DNA from: Polynucleobacter meluiroseus
GTDB lineage: Bacteria > Pseudomonadota > Gammaproteobacteria > Burkholderiales > Burkholderiaceae
DNA: 64,000 bases
Assembly: GCA_945881875.1 (NCBI GenBank)
Contig: CAMCVH010000005.1
Coordinates: 83,335 to 147,334 of the forward strand
Direction: 5' to 3'
This document shows positions 11,663-20,847 of the stretch, piece after piece (the first letter of the stretch is position 1; the number at the start of each line of letters is the position of its first letter). Below the pieces are notes generated by a model. The model had not been told where the DNA came from and made no database searches. It saw only the letters and a program-made list of their open reading frames with translations. The position numbers and the translations under genes are program-made.

Positions 11663-11670
11663 TTTTAAGC

Positions 11671-11704
11671 AATTAACGCTAATTTTTATCAATTAGCGTT
11701 AATT
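11671..11704 (+). terminator. Probable rho-independent terminator after rsmB
   Basis: A perfect 14-bp inverted repeat (11671-11684 with 11691-11704) and a 6-nt loop lie 8 bp after the rsmB stop, followed by TTTGTTT-like sequence. The stem is AT-rich with only three GC pairs, so strength is uncertain. The remaining gap to 11809 holds a TAAAAT hexamer at 11772 that could be a -10 for the desaturase gene. Confidence 0.65.
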
Positions 11705-11809
11705 TGTTTCTAAAAAACATGATCTTCAATAAGATTTTGGTTCGAGCATTAAAGAATTTCTAAATACTTGCTAAAATAGACCCTTAAGTTAATTAAGAGG
11801 ATCTGCCTA

Positions 11810-13009
11810 ATGGCTTGGTTAGAAAATACAAGAGATTTTGTTTTAAACGGTTTGGCTAATGGCTATTTAAATTGGTCATGGTGGCAAGTGTTATTGATCA
11901 CTTTGTTGCTAACCCACATCACCATTGCCAGTGTGACGATCTTTTTACACCGTTGCCAAGCGCATCGAGCATTAGACTTGCACGCGATCCCATCCCATTT
12001 TTTCCGTTTTTGGTTGTGGTTAACAACAGGTATGGTCACTAAGCAGTGGGCAGCTATTCACCGCAAGCACCACGCTAAATGTGAAACAGTTGATGACCCA
12101 CATAGTCCTCAAGTTCTCGGTATCGAAACCGTTTTGTCTCGTGGCGCTGAGTTATACCGAGCAGAAGCTAAAAATCAAGAGACGATTGATAAGTTCGGTC
12201 ACGGTACTCCTGATGACTGGATTGAAAAGAATTTGTATTCAAGATTTCAATGGCAGGGTGTTGCCTTGATGCTCATTATTGATGTGATCTTATTTGGAGC
12301 ATTGGGAGCGACTGTATGGGCTGTTCAAATGCTATGGATTCCAATAACTGCCGCTGGCGTCATTAACGGTATTGGTCACTATTGGGGTTACCGTAACTAC
12401 GATTGTGTTGATGCCTCTAGGAACGTTTTTCCGTTCGGTATTTTGATTGGTGGGGAAGAGCTACATAACAACCACCATACCTATGCCACAAGCGCTAAGC
12501 TATCTAATAAATGGTATGAGATTGATATTGGTTGGGTTTATATCCGTATTCTTGAAATCATGAAATTAGCAACCGTTAAGAAATTACCTCCCAAGCCGAT
12601 CTTGGCGCAGTTAACTGCAGCTTCAGAAACTACTTTGCAGGCCGTCATTGCCAATCGTTATGAAGTGATGGCGCGTTATTCAAAAACATTACGTAAAACC
12701 TTTGATGCTGAAGTCGTACACATGCGGGAGCTGGCTAGTCATTATAGCGATCAGCATCTTTGGTTATACAAAGATGAAGCTAAGCTGACAGTTAACGAGA
12801 AAGTTCGTCTTGAGGAACTTATTCTGACAAGCAAATCAGTGCGACTAATGGTAGAAATGCGTCGTGATTTATCTTCACTGTGGGAGCGCTCACACGTGAC
12901 CAAGGAGCAGTTAACTGCTCAGTTACAAGATTGGTGCCATAGAGCTGAAACGAGTGGAATGGCAGGCTTGCAAGAGTTCTCCTTGCGTTTGCGTCGATAC
13001 ACGATATAA
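11810..13009 (+). CDS. Membrane fatty acid (acyl-CoA) desaturase
   Basis: A 399-residue integral-membrane di-iron desaturase. The three histidine boxes are present: HRCQAHR, HRKHH and HNNHH, with hydrophobic segments around residues 22-45, 58-75 and 150-190. This class introduces a double bond (usually delta-9) into acyl chains, adjusting membrane fluidity; the substrate here is not known. About 140 residues after the last box form a soluble, charged C-terminal region seen in many proteobacterial members. AAGAGG precedes the start by 9 bp. Monocistronic, ended by a strong terminator. Confidence 0.9.
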   Translation: MAWLENTRDFVLNGLANGYLNWSWWQVLLITLLLTHITIASVTIFLHRCQAHRALDLHAIPSHFFRFWLWLTTGMVTKQWAAIHRKHHAKCETVDDPHSPQVLGIETVLSRGAELYRAEAKNQETIDKFGHGTPDDWIEKNLYSRFQWQGVALMLIIDVILFGALGATVWAVQMLWIPITAAGVINGIGHYWGYRNYDCVDASRNVFPFGILIGGEELHNNHHTYATSAKLSNKWYEIDIGWVYIRILEIMKLATVKKLPPKPILAQLTAASETTLQAVIANRYEVMARYSKTLRKTFDAEVVHMRELASHYSDQHLWLYKDEAKLTVNEKVRLEELILTSKSVRLMVEMRRDLSSLWERSHVTKEQLTAQLQDWCHRAETSGMAGLQEFSLRLRRYTI

Positions 13010-13031
13010 ATCACCTTAGGTGAGAGCATGA

Positions 13032-13066
13032 AAAAATAAAGCCCGCTAAAAGCGGGCTTTATTTTT
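13032..13066. terminator. Bidirectional terminator between desaturase and rpmG
   Basis: A 16-bp stem (13032-13047 with 13051-13066) with a 3-nt loop has a GCCCGCT/AGCGGGC core flanked by A-rich and T-rich arms. It therefore gives a T tract on both strands and serves the convergent desaturase and rpmBG units. Confidence 0.92.
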
Positions 13067-13080
13067 GAAGCAAAGTTTAA

Positions 13081-13248
13081 TTACTTAATCTTTGTTTCTT
13101 TGTATGAAACGTGCTTGCGAACTTTTGGATCAAACTTCATGATTTCCATTTTTTCAGGCATGTTACGTTTGTTTTTTGTAGTCGTATAGAAGTGACCTGT
13201 ACCAGCTGTCGACTCTAACTTGATTTTTTCGCGTCCACCTTTAGCCAT
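13081..13248 (-). CDS. rpmG: 50S ribosomal protein L33
   Basis: A 55-residue protein, the usual L33 length, starting [14 protein letters not shown] and ending [12 protein letters not shown]. It keeps the [20 protein letters not shown] core. It lacks the CxxC pairs of zinc-binding L33, so it is the zinc-independent form. It lies 11 bp after rpmB in the conserved rpmB-rpmG pair, with AGGAGC before the start. Confidence 0.97.
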   Translation of the reverse strand: MAKGGREKIKLESTAGTGHFYTTTKNKRNMPEKMEIMKFDPKVRKHVSYKETKIK

Positions 13249-13259
13249 TTTGCTGCTCC

Positions 13260-13493
13260 TTAGATTTCACCGCGAGCACGCAAATCAGCTAAAACAGCGT
13301 CAATGCCTACTTTATCGATCATGCGAAGACCCGCATTGGCGATGCGTAAGCTCACCCAACGGTTTTCTGATTCAACCCAAAAACGACGATTTTGCAAGTT
13401 TGGCAAAAAGCGACGTTTTGTCTTATTGTTTGCATGGGAAACATTGTTGCCGACCATCGGCTTCTTCCCTGTGACTTGGCAGATTCTTGCCAT
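13260..13493 (-). CDS. rpmB: 50S ribosomal protein L28
   Basis: A 77-residue L28 with [20 protein letters not shown] at the N-terminus and a [12 protein letters not shown] segment. The start at 13493 is fixed by the family N-terminus and by AAGGAG 7 bp upstream; the open frame extends 20 codons further without homology. It is the first gene of the rpmBG pair, with a promoter-like sequence just upstream. Confidence 0.97.
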   Translation of the reverse strand: MARICQVTGKKPMVGNNVSHANNKTKRRFLPNLQNRRFWVESENRWVSLRIANAGLRMIDKVGIDAVLADLRARGEI

Positions 13494-13523
13494 GACACGC
13501 TCCTTAAAGTGCGAAAAGAGAAG

Positions 13524-13552
13524 ATTGTAGCAGGTGGTGAAAAAGTATTCCA
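13524..13552 (-). promoter_or_regulatory. Probable sigma-70 promoter of rpmB-rpmG
   Basis: On the minus strand a TACAAT -10 (13524-13529) follows TGGAAT (13547-13552) with a 17-bp spacer. The -10 is one base from consensus and the -35 is weak. The -10 lies about 30 bp before the rpmB start. Confidence 0.5.
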
Positions 13553-13559
13553 CTCCCGT

Positions 13560-13606
13560 GGATGTTTATTTACTAATAAATCAAAAAATAACTCAAATAA
13601 ACATCC
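13560..13606. repeat. 12-bp inverted repeat between radC and rpmB
   Basis: GGATGTTTATTT (13560-13571) is matched by its exact reverse complement at 13595-13606, around a 23-nt AT-rich spacer. It sits after the radC stop is still to come (13639) and just upstream of the rpmB promoter. There is no clear T tract, so it could be an operator, an upstream promoter element or a weak terminator. The rest of 13494-13638 holds only the rpmB promoter. Confidence 0.5.
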
Positions 13607-13638
13607 AATTAAGTTAGTGCTTACTATCAATAAGTTAT

Positions 13639-14349
13639 TTATTTAGGCATTATTTTAAGGTCCGTTAAAGATATTGCCCCATGTCTAGCTACTATGCAGT
13701 GATCTAGCAGCTGAATATCAATTAATTTCAGGGCTTCATACAAAGACTTAGTAAGTTCCAAATCGGCTTCACTGGGCTCTAGGTAGCCACTTGGATGATT
13801 ATGCGCAATGATCAGATAGCTAGCGTTTTTTAATAGACATTCCTTAGCTATTTCTCGGATATGGACAGTTGTTTGGGCAATCGAGCCTCTAAAAATCTCA
13901 TGACAGTTGATTAATCGAAGGTGATGATCAAGATAAAGGCAAACAAATACCTCATGTTCCTTATGGCCAATGAGTGAAATAAGATAGTTTTTAACCAAAC
14001 CTGTAGAGGACAAAACGTTCTCTTGTTTTAATTTCTCAAGGTAACTTCTTTGGACCAGCTCATAAATAACTTTGAGTTGAGACCACTTGGCAACTCCAAT
14101 GCCCTTAAATTGAATCAAATCATCATGATTGGCATTCAAAATGGCGCTGATAGATCCGAATTGATCAAGTAAACGAACTGAAAGAGCCAATGAGTTTTCA
14201 CCTTGACTGCCAGTTCTCAAGAGGATTGATAGGAGTTCAGCATCACTCATTTGGTCGGGACCTTTAGAGAGCAGCTTTTCTCTAGGTCGAAGATCGCCAG
14301 GAAAAACATTTTTAATTCTTTGAACAGATTTCTCAAGGGTAGTTAAAAT
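13639..14349 (-). CDS. radC: RadC-family (JAB/MPN) protein
   Basis: A helix-hairpin-helix region (KGIGVAKWSQLKVI) precedes a JAB domain with the metal-binding signature AHNHPSG and a downstream D (LLDHCIVARHG). RadC proteins were once thought to act in DNA repair; their true role is unsettled. The start is a problem. The conserved RPREKLL segment must be included, but the nearest in-frame ATG, GTG or TTG upstream is a TTG at 14502, inside slpA on the other strand. The coordinate given uses an ATT at 14349, which yields about 236 aa, close to the family length. The frame stays open far upstream, but that part has no RadC character. Confidence 0.82.
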   Translation of the reverse strand: MLTTLEKSVQRIKNVFPGDLRPREKLLSKGPDQMSDAELLSILLRTGSQGENSLALSVRLLDQFGSISAILNANHDDLIQFKGIGVAKWSQLKVIYELVQRSYLEKLKQENVLSSTGLVKNYLISLIGHKEHEVFVCLYLDHHLRLINCHEIFRGSIAQTTVHIREIAKECLLKNASYLIIAHNHPSGYLEPSEADLELTKSLYEALKLIDIQLLDHCIVARHGAISLTDLKIMPK

Positions 14350-14355
14350 GCCACT

Positions 14356-14820
14356 ATGACGAATAAAAATGTGGCCAGCGGTCCCGTAGTTACCGCAACA
14401 TCTTTCTTGACCCTTAACTACCGCATCATCCTTCCCGAGGGAGGGGATTTGGTCAATACTTTTGAGGATAAGCCCGCTACCTTGTTGATGGGTACTGGAC
14501 AATTCTCTCCTAGCTTGGAAGAAGTCATGGTTGGTATGGTTAGTGGCGAAAGAAAAACATTCACGCTTGAGCCAGAAGTAGCTTTTGGCTTGAAGAACCC
14601 AGATTTGATTAGAGAGGTTTCTTTGTCGACCTTGAGAGAAAACAGTTCGCCAGAAGAAGAGTATCTGCCAGGCGATATGATCGAATTCAACGCTCCTAAT
14701 GGTGCTAAGTATTCTGGCACCTTGGTTTCGATCAATGAAGACTCTGCTATGTTTGATTTCAACCATCCCTTGGCTGGAAAAACGGTTCAGTTTGAAGTTG
14801 AAATTATTGGCATCCTTTAA
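14356..14820 (+). CDS. slpA: FKBP-type peptidyl-prolyl isomerase (SlpA/FkpB type)
   Basis: A 154-residue FKBP-domain protein with an inserted IF (flap-like) domain, as in the SlpA/SlyD group. Segments seen are YRIILPEGGDLVNTFEDKP, LMGTGQFSPSLEEVMVGMVSGE and the C-terminal DFNHPLAGKTVQFEVEI, which matches the family signature. There is no His-rich metal tail, so it is SlpA rather than SlyD. It is cytosolic and catalyses proline isomerisation or chaperones folding. The ispH start follows 3 bp after its stop, the same pairing as fkpB-ispH in Escherichia coli. Confidence 0.9.
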   Translation: MTNKNVASGPVVTATSFLTLNYRIILPEGGDLVNTFEDKPATLLMGTGQFSPSLEEVMVGMVSGERKTFTLEPEVAFGLKNPDLIREVSLSTLRENSSPEEEYLPGDMIEFNAPNGAKYSGTLVSINEDSAMFDFNHPLAGKTVQFEVEIIGIL

Positions 14821-14823
14821 TTG

Positions 14824-15804
14824 ATGAATCAAACAGATCAACTTTTGCCCAAAGCTAGCAGCGATGGCGCCACTGGTGAAATTCTTTTGGCTCAACCAAG
14901 AGGCTTTTGTGCTGGGGTTGATCGAGCGATCACGATTGTTGAGCAAGCTCTCCAAAAGTTTGGAGCACCTATTTATGTTCGCCATGAAATTGTGCATAAC
15001 GCGTATGTTGTTAATGATTTGCGCTCTAAGGGTGCGGTGTTCATAGATGATTTGAAGGATGTTCCTTTTGGTAACACAGTCATTTTTAGCGCTCACGGTG
15101 TTTCGCCAGCAATTAAGCAAGAAGCAGAAGAGCGCGGCTTGAAAATATTTGACGCTACTTGCCCTTTGGTCACTAAAGTACACGTTGAAGTTGGAAAAAT
15201 GCGAAGAGATGGTTTGCATATCATCATGATTGGTCATCGAGGTCATCCTGAAGTTGAGGGCACCATGGGCCAGGCACCAGACGGCATCGAACTTGTAGAA
15301 AACATTCAAGATGTTGAATCATTATCTTTACCAGCCAATAGCAAAGTTGCGTACGTTACACAAACAACTTTATCGGTGGATGAGACTAAGGAAATTGTTG
15401 AAGCTTTAAAGAAAAAATTTCCAGAAATCGCCCAGCCTAAAAAGCAGGATATTTGTTACGCTACTCAAAATCGTCAAGACGCCGTTAAATTCATGGCCCC
15501 ACAAGTTGATATAGTGATTGTGGTGGGTAGTCCTAATAGCTCGAACTCTAATCGTTTGAAAGAATTGTCTGAAAAATTAGGAGTTATTTCCTACATGGTT
15601 GATCACCCAAGTCAGCTTAATCCCGAATGGTTTTTGGGCAAAAAGCGAATTGGTCTCACGGCTGGTGCTTCGGCACCTGAAAGTCTGGCTCAGTCAATCA
15701 TCGAGCGCATCAAAGAAATGGGGCCAAGAAGTGTTCGTGTTCTTGATGGCATTATTGAGAATACTGAATTCCCTCTACCCAAAGGCTTATCTCTAAAGTC
15801 TTAG
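14824..15804 (+). CDS. ispH: 4-hydroxy-3-methylbut-2-enyl diphosphate reductase
   Basis: A 326-residue [4Fe-4S] enzyme for the last step of the MEP isoprenoid pathway, giving IPP and DMAPP. The three cluster cysteines lie in PRGFCAGVDRAI, DATCPLVTKVH and DICYATQNRQ. Catalytic-site segments EIVHN, AHGVSP and VVGSPNSSNSNRL are intact. The ATG at 14824 is preferred over the TTG at 14821. It is co-transcribed with slpA and ended by a strong terminator. It works with dxs and ispA elsewhere in the window. Confidence 0.96.
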   Translation: MNQTDQLLPKASSDGATGEILLAQPRGFCAGVDRAITIVEQALQKFGAPIYVRHEIVHNAYVVNDLRSKGAVFIDDLKDVPFGNTVIFSAHGVSPAIKQEAEERGLKIFDATCPLVTKVHVEVGKMRRDGLHIIMIGHRGHPEVEGTMGQAPDGIELVENIQDVESLSLPANSKVAYVTQTTLSVDETKEIVEALKKKFPEIAQPKKQDICYATQNRQDAVKFMAPQVDIVIVVGSPNSSNSNRLKELSEKLGVISYMVDHPSQLNPEWFLGKKRIGLTAGASAPESLAQSIIERIKEMGPRSVRVLDGIIENTEFPLPKGLSLKS

Positions 15805-15807
15805 ACA

Positions 15808-15840
15808 ATAAAAAACGCCTTTAAAAAGGCGTTTTTTATT
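15808..15840. terminator. Terminator between ispH and argD
   Basis: A perfect 15-bp inverted repeat (15808-15822 with 15826-15840) with an ACGCCTT/AAGGCGT core and A and T tracts at its two ends. It can act on both strands for convergent ispH and argD. Confidence 0.93.
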
Positions 15841-15858
15841 AATTCTGTTTAAAAAATA

Positions 15859-17058
15859 TTACTTAATTGATTGAAGAACTACTCTTAGCATATCTACCAT
15901 TTGTTTAAGTTCTTCACGACTGATATTTAACGCCGGCATAAAGCGCAGTAAATTAGGGCGAGGCGAATTCAGTAGCAGCCCAACAGGCTCTAAGTTGCGA
16001 GCACGCTCAACAATCTCTGGCCCAATATCTCTATTTAGCTTAAATGCTCTCAGTAGGCCTTCACCGCGCTCTCCGTCATGACCCAGCTCGTCACTTAACT
16101 TTAGTAATAAACCACTTAAGTAAGCACCTTTTGATTGAACTTCTTCTAAAAAACCAGGAGCTAATAATTGTTTGATGACACTGCAACCAACTGCCGTCAT
16201 CAATGGATTGCCGTTATAAGTGCCACCTTGATCACCAGGCTCAAAGCAAGCCACCTCATCGGTAGCTAACAAAGCTGCAAGGGGTACACCGCCACCAATA
16301 CCTTTACCAAGGCTCATGATGTCAGGTTCGATGTCATATAACTGGTGTGCGAATAACTTACCTGTTCTTCCACAACCAGCTTGAACCTCATCAACGATTA
16401 GTAAAATATTATTTTTCTTAGTGAGTGCACGAAGGTCGCGCATAAATTTATGATCAGCTGGAATAACGCCGCCTTCACCTTGAACAGGCTCAAGCATCAC
16501 GGCCACAGTTTTATCTGTGATCAGTTTTTCAACTGATGCAAGATCATTCAACTCTGCTTTAGGGAAGCCGGCTACTTGAGGTGCAAACATTGTGCCCCAA
16601 CCCTCCTTGCCTGAAGCACTCATGGTAGCTATTGTTCTGCCATGGAAGCTATGATTAAAAGTGATGATTTCAAAAGCGTGATTTTTATGTAGCTTGCCCC
16701 ACTTACGTGCTAATTTAATGGCACCCTCGTTGGCCTCTGCACCACTGTTAGCAAAGAAAACTTTATCAAAGCAGCTATTGCTGGTTAATAAGTTAGACAA
16801 CTCAATCATAGGTGGATTGTAAAAAGCAGGGCTAGGATTTATTACTTTTCTAGCCTGTGAGTCCAATGCAGCAATGATTCCTAGGTTAGAGTGCCCTAAA
16901 CAATTAACAGCCCAACCTTGTAAAAAATCAAGATACTTTTTCCCATGATCATCTATCAACCATGATCCCTGACCTTCAACAAACATAATCTCTGGTCGCT
17001 TAGTGATGAACATCACTGAGTGAGTGTCAATTTTGTCTTGCAATGTTGTAGTGTTCAT
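15859..17058 (-). CDS. argD: Acetylornithine aminotransferase
   Basis: A 399-residue class III PLP aminotransferase. Motifs are [18 protein letters not shown], the FNHSFHGRT segment, [12 protein letters not shown] (PLP-contacting Asp) and the lysine in [14 protein letters not shown] near residue 252. The family makes N-acetylornithine in arginine synthesis. Related ornithine or GABA transaminases share these motifs, but length and the GYQTGNG-like [10 protein letters not shown] segment favour ArgD. Followed by an intergenic gap of 24 bp to the upstream reductase gene, so possibly co-transcribed. Confidence 0.86.
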   Translation of the reverse strand: MNTTTLQDKIDTHSVMFITKRPEIMFVEGQGSWLIDDHGKKYLDFLQGWAVNCLGHSNLGIIAALDSQARKVINPSPAFYNPPMIELSNLLTSNSCFDKVFFANSGAEANEGAIKLARKWGKLHKNHAFEIITFNHSFHGRTIATMSASGKEGWGTMFAPQVAGFPKAELNDLASVEKLITDKTVAVMLEPVQGEGGVIPADHKFMRDLRALTKKNNILLIVDEVQAGCGRTGKLFAHQLYDIEPDIMSLGKGIGGGVPLAALLATDEVACFEPGDQGGTYNGNPLMTAVGCSVIKQLLAPGFLEEVQSKGAYLSGLLLKLSDELGHDGERGEGLLRAFKLNRDIGPEIVERARNLEPVGLLLNSPRPNLLRFMPALNISREELKQMVDMLRVVLQSIK

Positions 17059-17082
17059 AGTTTTTTACAGAGCCCAAATTAG

Positions 17083-18147
17083 TTAAGAAGGGGTATTACT
17101 AAGAGCTGCTTTTTTTGCCAGATCAGCTGCAGATGTAAATGCATCTGAATAAAACTCATCGTCTGGTAAATGACATTTTGCTACAAAATCGTTTTTAGCT
17201 GATTCAACAACGATAGGGGCGCCACATGCATAAACCTGATAGCCTGACATATCAGGATTATCAACCATTGCAGCTTGATGAACAAAGCCAGTTCTTCCAG
17301 TCCAAGCATCTTCTGGTAAGTCATCCGACGTTACTGGGATATATTCAAATTCAGGCATCTCTTTAGCCCAAGATAGGCATAAATCATGGCGGTAAAGATC
17401 TTTTGGTCGACGGCCACCCCAGTAAAGTTTGATAGGGCGCTTGATACCCTCATGACGCATATGCTCAATGATTCCCCTGATTGGGGCAAAACCTGTGCCT
17501 GAGGCAATAAAGATAATCGGTTTTTCGGAGTCACGAAGAATAAAGCTGCCCATTGGACCCTCGAAGCGAAGGATATCTTTCTCTTTCATCATCGTGCCCG
17601 ACTCTGTTGTTCCAAAAACAAAATCTGTAAATGAACCGCCTGGCATATGTCTGATGTGTAACTCAAGAGGACCTTCTTCATGTGGTGCACTTGCCAAAGA
17701 GTAAGCACGACGCTTATCTTTGAGTAAAAATTCGACATACTGACCTGCTAAAAATTGAAACTTTTCAGTTGCTGGTAGTTGTAGCTTCACAATCACAACG
17801 TCATCTGTGACGCGCTCTAGGCTACTAACTCGGCAAGGTATTTTTTTGATCGCAATGTCACCAGCACCCTCAACTTCTTTCACGTCAATAACGCAATCTG
17901 ATTGAGCCTTGGCGCAGCAAAAAAGAGCAGCTCCATTGAATGCTTCCTCAGGAGGTAAAGCCTTTTCACTATGGTTGCCATGAGTTACCTGACCCGACTC
18001 AACTTTTCCTTTGCATGAGCCACAAGCACCATTTTTGCAACCATAGGGTAAATTAATGCCTTGTCTAAGTGCAGCCGCTAAAACTGTTTCGTCACTGTTA
18101 GCGGTAAATGTTTTTCCGCTATTTTTAATTGTAATTTGGTAGGACAC
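17083..18147 (-). CDS. 2Fe-2S/FAD oxidoreductase (CDP-6-deoxy-delta-3,4-glucoseen reductase-like)
   Basis: A 354-residue electron-transfer protein. The N-terminal plant-type ferredoxin domain (about 1-90) has CKNGACGSCKGKV and a fourth Cys in LFCCAKAQ. The FNR-like part has RAYSLASAP (FAD binding), GTGFAPIRG (NAD(P)H binding) and YACGAP near the C-terminus. Proteins of this build are commonly named after AscD, but the true partner in betaproteobacteria is unclear, so the electron acceptor is not assigned. The start is GTG at 18147 with AAGGAAAG ahead of it. It is divergent from the SDR gene at 18183. Confidence 0.85.
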   Translation of the reverse strand: MSYQITIKNSGKTFTANSDETVLAAALRQGINLPYGCKNGACGSCKGKVESGQVTHGNHSEKALPPEEAFNGAALFCCAKAQSDCVIDVKEVEGAGDIAIKKIPCRVSSLERVTDDVVIVKLQLPATEKFQFLAGQYVEFLLKDKRRAYSLASAPHEEGPLELHIRHMPGGSFTDFVFGTTESGTMMKEKDILRFEGPMGSFILRDSEKPIIFIASGTGFAPIRGIIEHMRHEGIKRPIKLYWGGRRPKDLYRHDLCLSWAKEMPEFEYIPVTSDDLPEDAWTGRTGFVHQAAMVDNPDMSGYQVYACGAPIVVESAKNDFVAKCHLPDDEFYSDAFTSAADLAKKAALSNTPS

Positions 18148-18182
18148 TGACTTTCCTTTTTTAAAGCATTACGATTGAGCAT

Positions 18183-19070
18183 ATGCAACGTTTAGGTAAA
18201 CCTAGAATATTGATCATTGGCTGCGGCGACGTGGGCCTGCGATTGTTATCTTTGTTAAAAAAGAAATATCGGGTATTTGCCCTTACTTCTTCTTTAGAAA
18301 GGTTTAACTCATTAAGAGAGGCCGGTGCAATTCCGATTTACGGAAATTTAGACCAACCTACAACCTTATGGCGTTTATCGCAGTTAGCCCAGCAAGTGAT
18401 CCATTTGGCACCACCACCTATGGAAGGCCAAGAGGACACACGAACGCGCAACTTACTCAGGATTTTATCCCAGCACAGAGGATTTATCAGGCAATTGACT
18501 TATATAAGTACCACAGGCGTCTATGGGGACTGTGGAGGCTCAGTTATTAACGAAACTCACCCAACTAAGCCTAGAAGCGCTCGAGCAATTAGAAGGGTCT
18601 CTGCTGAGGCCCAAATCCGGGCTTGGGGACTAGCTGAGGGTGTTAAAACCAGTATTCTTCGCGTTCCTGGTATTTACGCTGGAGATCGTCTGCCTATCGA
18701 GCGTCTGAAAAAGCATTCCCCAGCTCTTTTGCCTGAAGAAGATGTTTATACCAACCATATCCATGCAGACGATTTGGCAAGATTGATTATCTATGCAATG
18801 AATAGGGCGCCCTCACAGCGCTTAATTAATGCCTGTGATGATAGTCAGATGAAAATGGGTGATTACTTTGACTTGATTGCTGATTCATTTGATCTACCCA
18901 AGCCACCGAGATTAAAAAAGGTAGATTTGGCGAAAATATTAGATCCAATGATGCTTTCTTTTATGAGTGAGTCAAGGCGCATTCAGAACCATCGATTAGA
19001 TGAATTACGCTTTCGTCTGCAATACCCAACAGTAGAAAGCTTTTTAAGCCTTACTTCCAAGTATCCTTGA
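18183..19070 (+). CDS. NAD-dependent epimerase/dehydratase family protein (SDR)
   Basis: A 295-residue extended-SDR-like protein. The N-terminal Rossmann motif is IIGCGDVGLRLL, a YISTTGVYGD segment provides the Ser/Tyr region, and VPGIYAGDRLPIERL and NHIHADDLARL follow. The same build is found in YeeZ-type proteins. Substrate unknown. The last 20 bp overlap the 3' end of convergent glnS. Confidence 0.8.
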   Translation: MQRLGKPRILIIGCGDVGLRLLSLLKKKYRVFALTSSLERFNSLREAGAIPIYGNLDQPTTLWRLSQLAQQVIHLAPPPMEGQEDTRTRNLLRILSQHRGFIRQLTYISTTGVYGDCGGSVINETHPTKPRSARAIRRVSAEAQIRAWGLAEGVKTSILRVPGIYAGDRLPIERLKKHSPALLPEEDVYTNHIHADDLARLIIYAMNRAPSQRLINACDDSQMKMGDYFDLIADSFDLPKPPRLKKVDLAKILDPMMLSFMSESRRIQNHRLDELRFRLQYPTVESFLSLTSKYP

Positions 19071-20832
19071 GTCCAACACAGAAATTGAACACAGGTGTCT
19101 GATCGCTGTGATCGATGCGATCCGCTACAAAGTAACCATGACGCTCAAACTGGAAGCGCTGCTCTTGAGGTATGTGACCTAACCCAGCCTCTAAATAAGC
19201 AGTGATCACTTGTTTAGAATTTGGATTAATGGCATCTAAGAAGTTTTTGTCGCCACTATCCGCATGAGGATCAGTAAACAGGCGGTCATAAATTCGGACT
19301 TCAGCTTTTAAGGCATTTTTAGCATTGACCCAGTGCAGATTACCTTTAACTTTGTAGTTATTGGATTCTGGCGTACCGCTCTTACTATCAGGGAAGTACT
19401 GTGCACGAATCGCAACCACCTTGCCGTTACTATCTTTATCGTAACCAGTGCATTCAACAACAAATCCATGACGCAGTCGAACACGACTTCCTAGTTGACC
19501 ATCTAGTGGCGGATAAAGTCTGAAGAATCCTTTAACAGGCTTCAGCATGAAGTCATCTTCCTCAATCCATAACTCTTTACTCAGAGTAAATTCTCGACGA
19601 CCCCAATCCTCATGAAGAGGGTGTTTGGGCGCCGAGCAGAGTTCTTCAGCTTGCTCATCAAAATTATCTAATATCAATTTGAGAGGCTTTAATACTGCAA
19701 AAGCTCTTTGAGCTTTAGTATCCAAATCATCGCGTAGCGCTTGCTCTAATACCGACATATCGATCCAGCTATCCGCTTTAGAAACGCCAATACGTTCGCA
19801 GAACAAACGAATGCTCTCTGGTGTAAAACCTCGACGACGAATACCGACAATCGTTGGCATTCTTGGGTCATCCCAGCCATCAACAAGTTTCTCTTCAACT
19901 AACTGGAGTAATTTACGTTTACTAGTAATTGCATAGGTGAGATTTAAGCGCGCAAATTCATACTGTTTCGGAAGTGGTTCTTTAAAGACTCCTGCTTCTC
20001 TTAACGCTTCCAAAACCCAGTCGTAAAGTGGGCGATTGTTTTCAAACTCAAGAGTACAAATAGAGTGGGTAATGTTTTCAATAGCATCTGAAATACAGTG
20101 CGTAAAGTCATAAAGTGGATAGATGCACCATTTATCACCAGTTCGGTGATGATGCGCGTGACGAATTCTATAAATAACGGGATCGCGCATCACAATATTG
20201 GGATGAGACATATCAATTTTTAGTCTTAAGACATGAGCACCATCAAGATATTTACCGGCTTTCATATCTCTGAAGAGCTCAAGATTTTCTGAAATGCTGC
20301 GGTTTCTGAAAGGGCTGTTAGTGCCTAATTGACCAAAATTACCGCGGTTTTTATGTATTTCATCAGCCGACTGACTATCAACAAAAGCCTTGCCCGCTTC
20401 AATGAGAGTTTCTGCAAAAGCATACAGCTGGTCAAAGTAATCGCTTGCATAGTGTTGGTGAGTCACACCATCTTGCACCCAATTAAAGCCTAACCAATTA
20501 ACAGCATCAATGATGCTATCTACATATTCAGTTTCTTCTTTACTTGGATTGGTGTCATCAAATCGCATGTTGCAGCGAGCGCCATTAGGAGCTTGGGCGT
20601 AATCTCTTGCTAAGCCGAAATTCAAACAGATACTTTTGGCATGACCGATATGAAGGTAACCATTTGGCTCGGGCGGAAAGCGAGTGATAACGCTGGGTAA
20701 TGCTTTGCCACTCTGATCTTGACGATTATTATGTTTACCGCTGGCTAAATCAGCATCAATGATTTGGCGCAAAAAATTCGAGACCTCTGGGGTCTCGAAT
20801 TTTGAAGGAATTGGGTTCTTCTTTTCAGACAT
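19051..20832 (-). CDS. glnS: Glutaminyl-tRNA synthetase
   Basis: A 593-residue class Ic synthetase. The HIGH motif is FPPEPNGYLHIGHAKS (about 53-68) and the KMSKS equivalent is TSKRKL near 302, followed by DGWDDPRMPT typical of GlnRS/GluRS. A C-terminal anticodon-binding beta-barrel completes the protein. Presence of GlnRS means Gln-tRNA can be made directly. Convergent overlap of 20 bp with the SDR gene; 15 bp separates its start from tctA upstream. Confidence 0.95.
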   Translation of the reverse strand: MSEKKNPIPSKFETPEVSNFLRQIIDADLASGKHNNRQDQSGKALPSVITRFPPEPNGYLHIGHAKSICLNFGLARDYAQAPNGARCNMRFDDTNPSKEETEYVDSIIDAVNWLGFNWVQDGVTHQHYASDYFDQLYAFAETLIEAGKAFVDSQSADEIHKNRGNFGQLGTNSPFRNRSISENLELFRDMKAGKYLDGAHVLRLKIDMSHPNIVMRDPVIYRIRHAHHHRTGDKWCIYPLYDFTHCISDAIENITHSICTLEFENNRPLYDWVLEALREAGVFKEPLPKQYEFARLNLTYAITSKRKLLQLVEEKLVDGWDDPRMPTIVGIRRRGFTPESIRLFCERIGVSKADSWIDMSVLEQALRDDLDTKAQRAFAVLKPLKLILDNFDEQAEELCSAPKHPLHEDWGRREFTLSKELWIEEDDFMLKPVKGFFRLYPPLDGQLGSRVRLRHGFVVECTGYDKDSNGKVVAIRAQYFPDSKSGTPESNNYKVKGNLHWVNAKNALKAEVRIYDRLFTDPHADSGDKNFLDAINPNSKQVITAYLEAGLGHIPQEQRFQFERHGYFVADRIDHSDQTPVFNFCVGLKDTWK

Positions 20833-20847
20833 ACCCGTATTGTAGAT

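Noticed and set aside
14356..15309. Upstream extension of the radC frame through slpA and part of ispH
   Set aside because: The extra 300 residues show no RadC or other domain and lie wholly opposite two well-supported genes.
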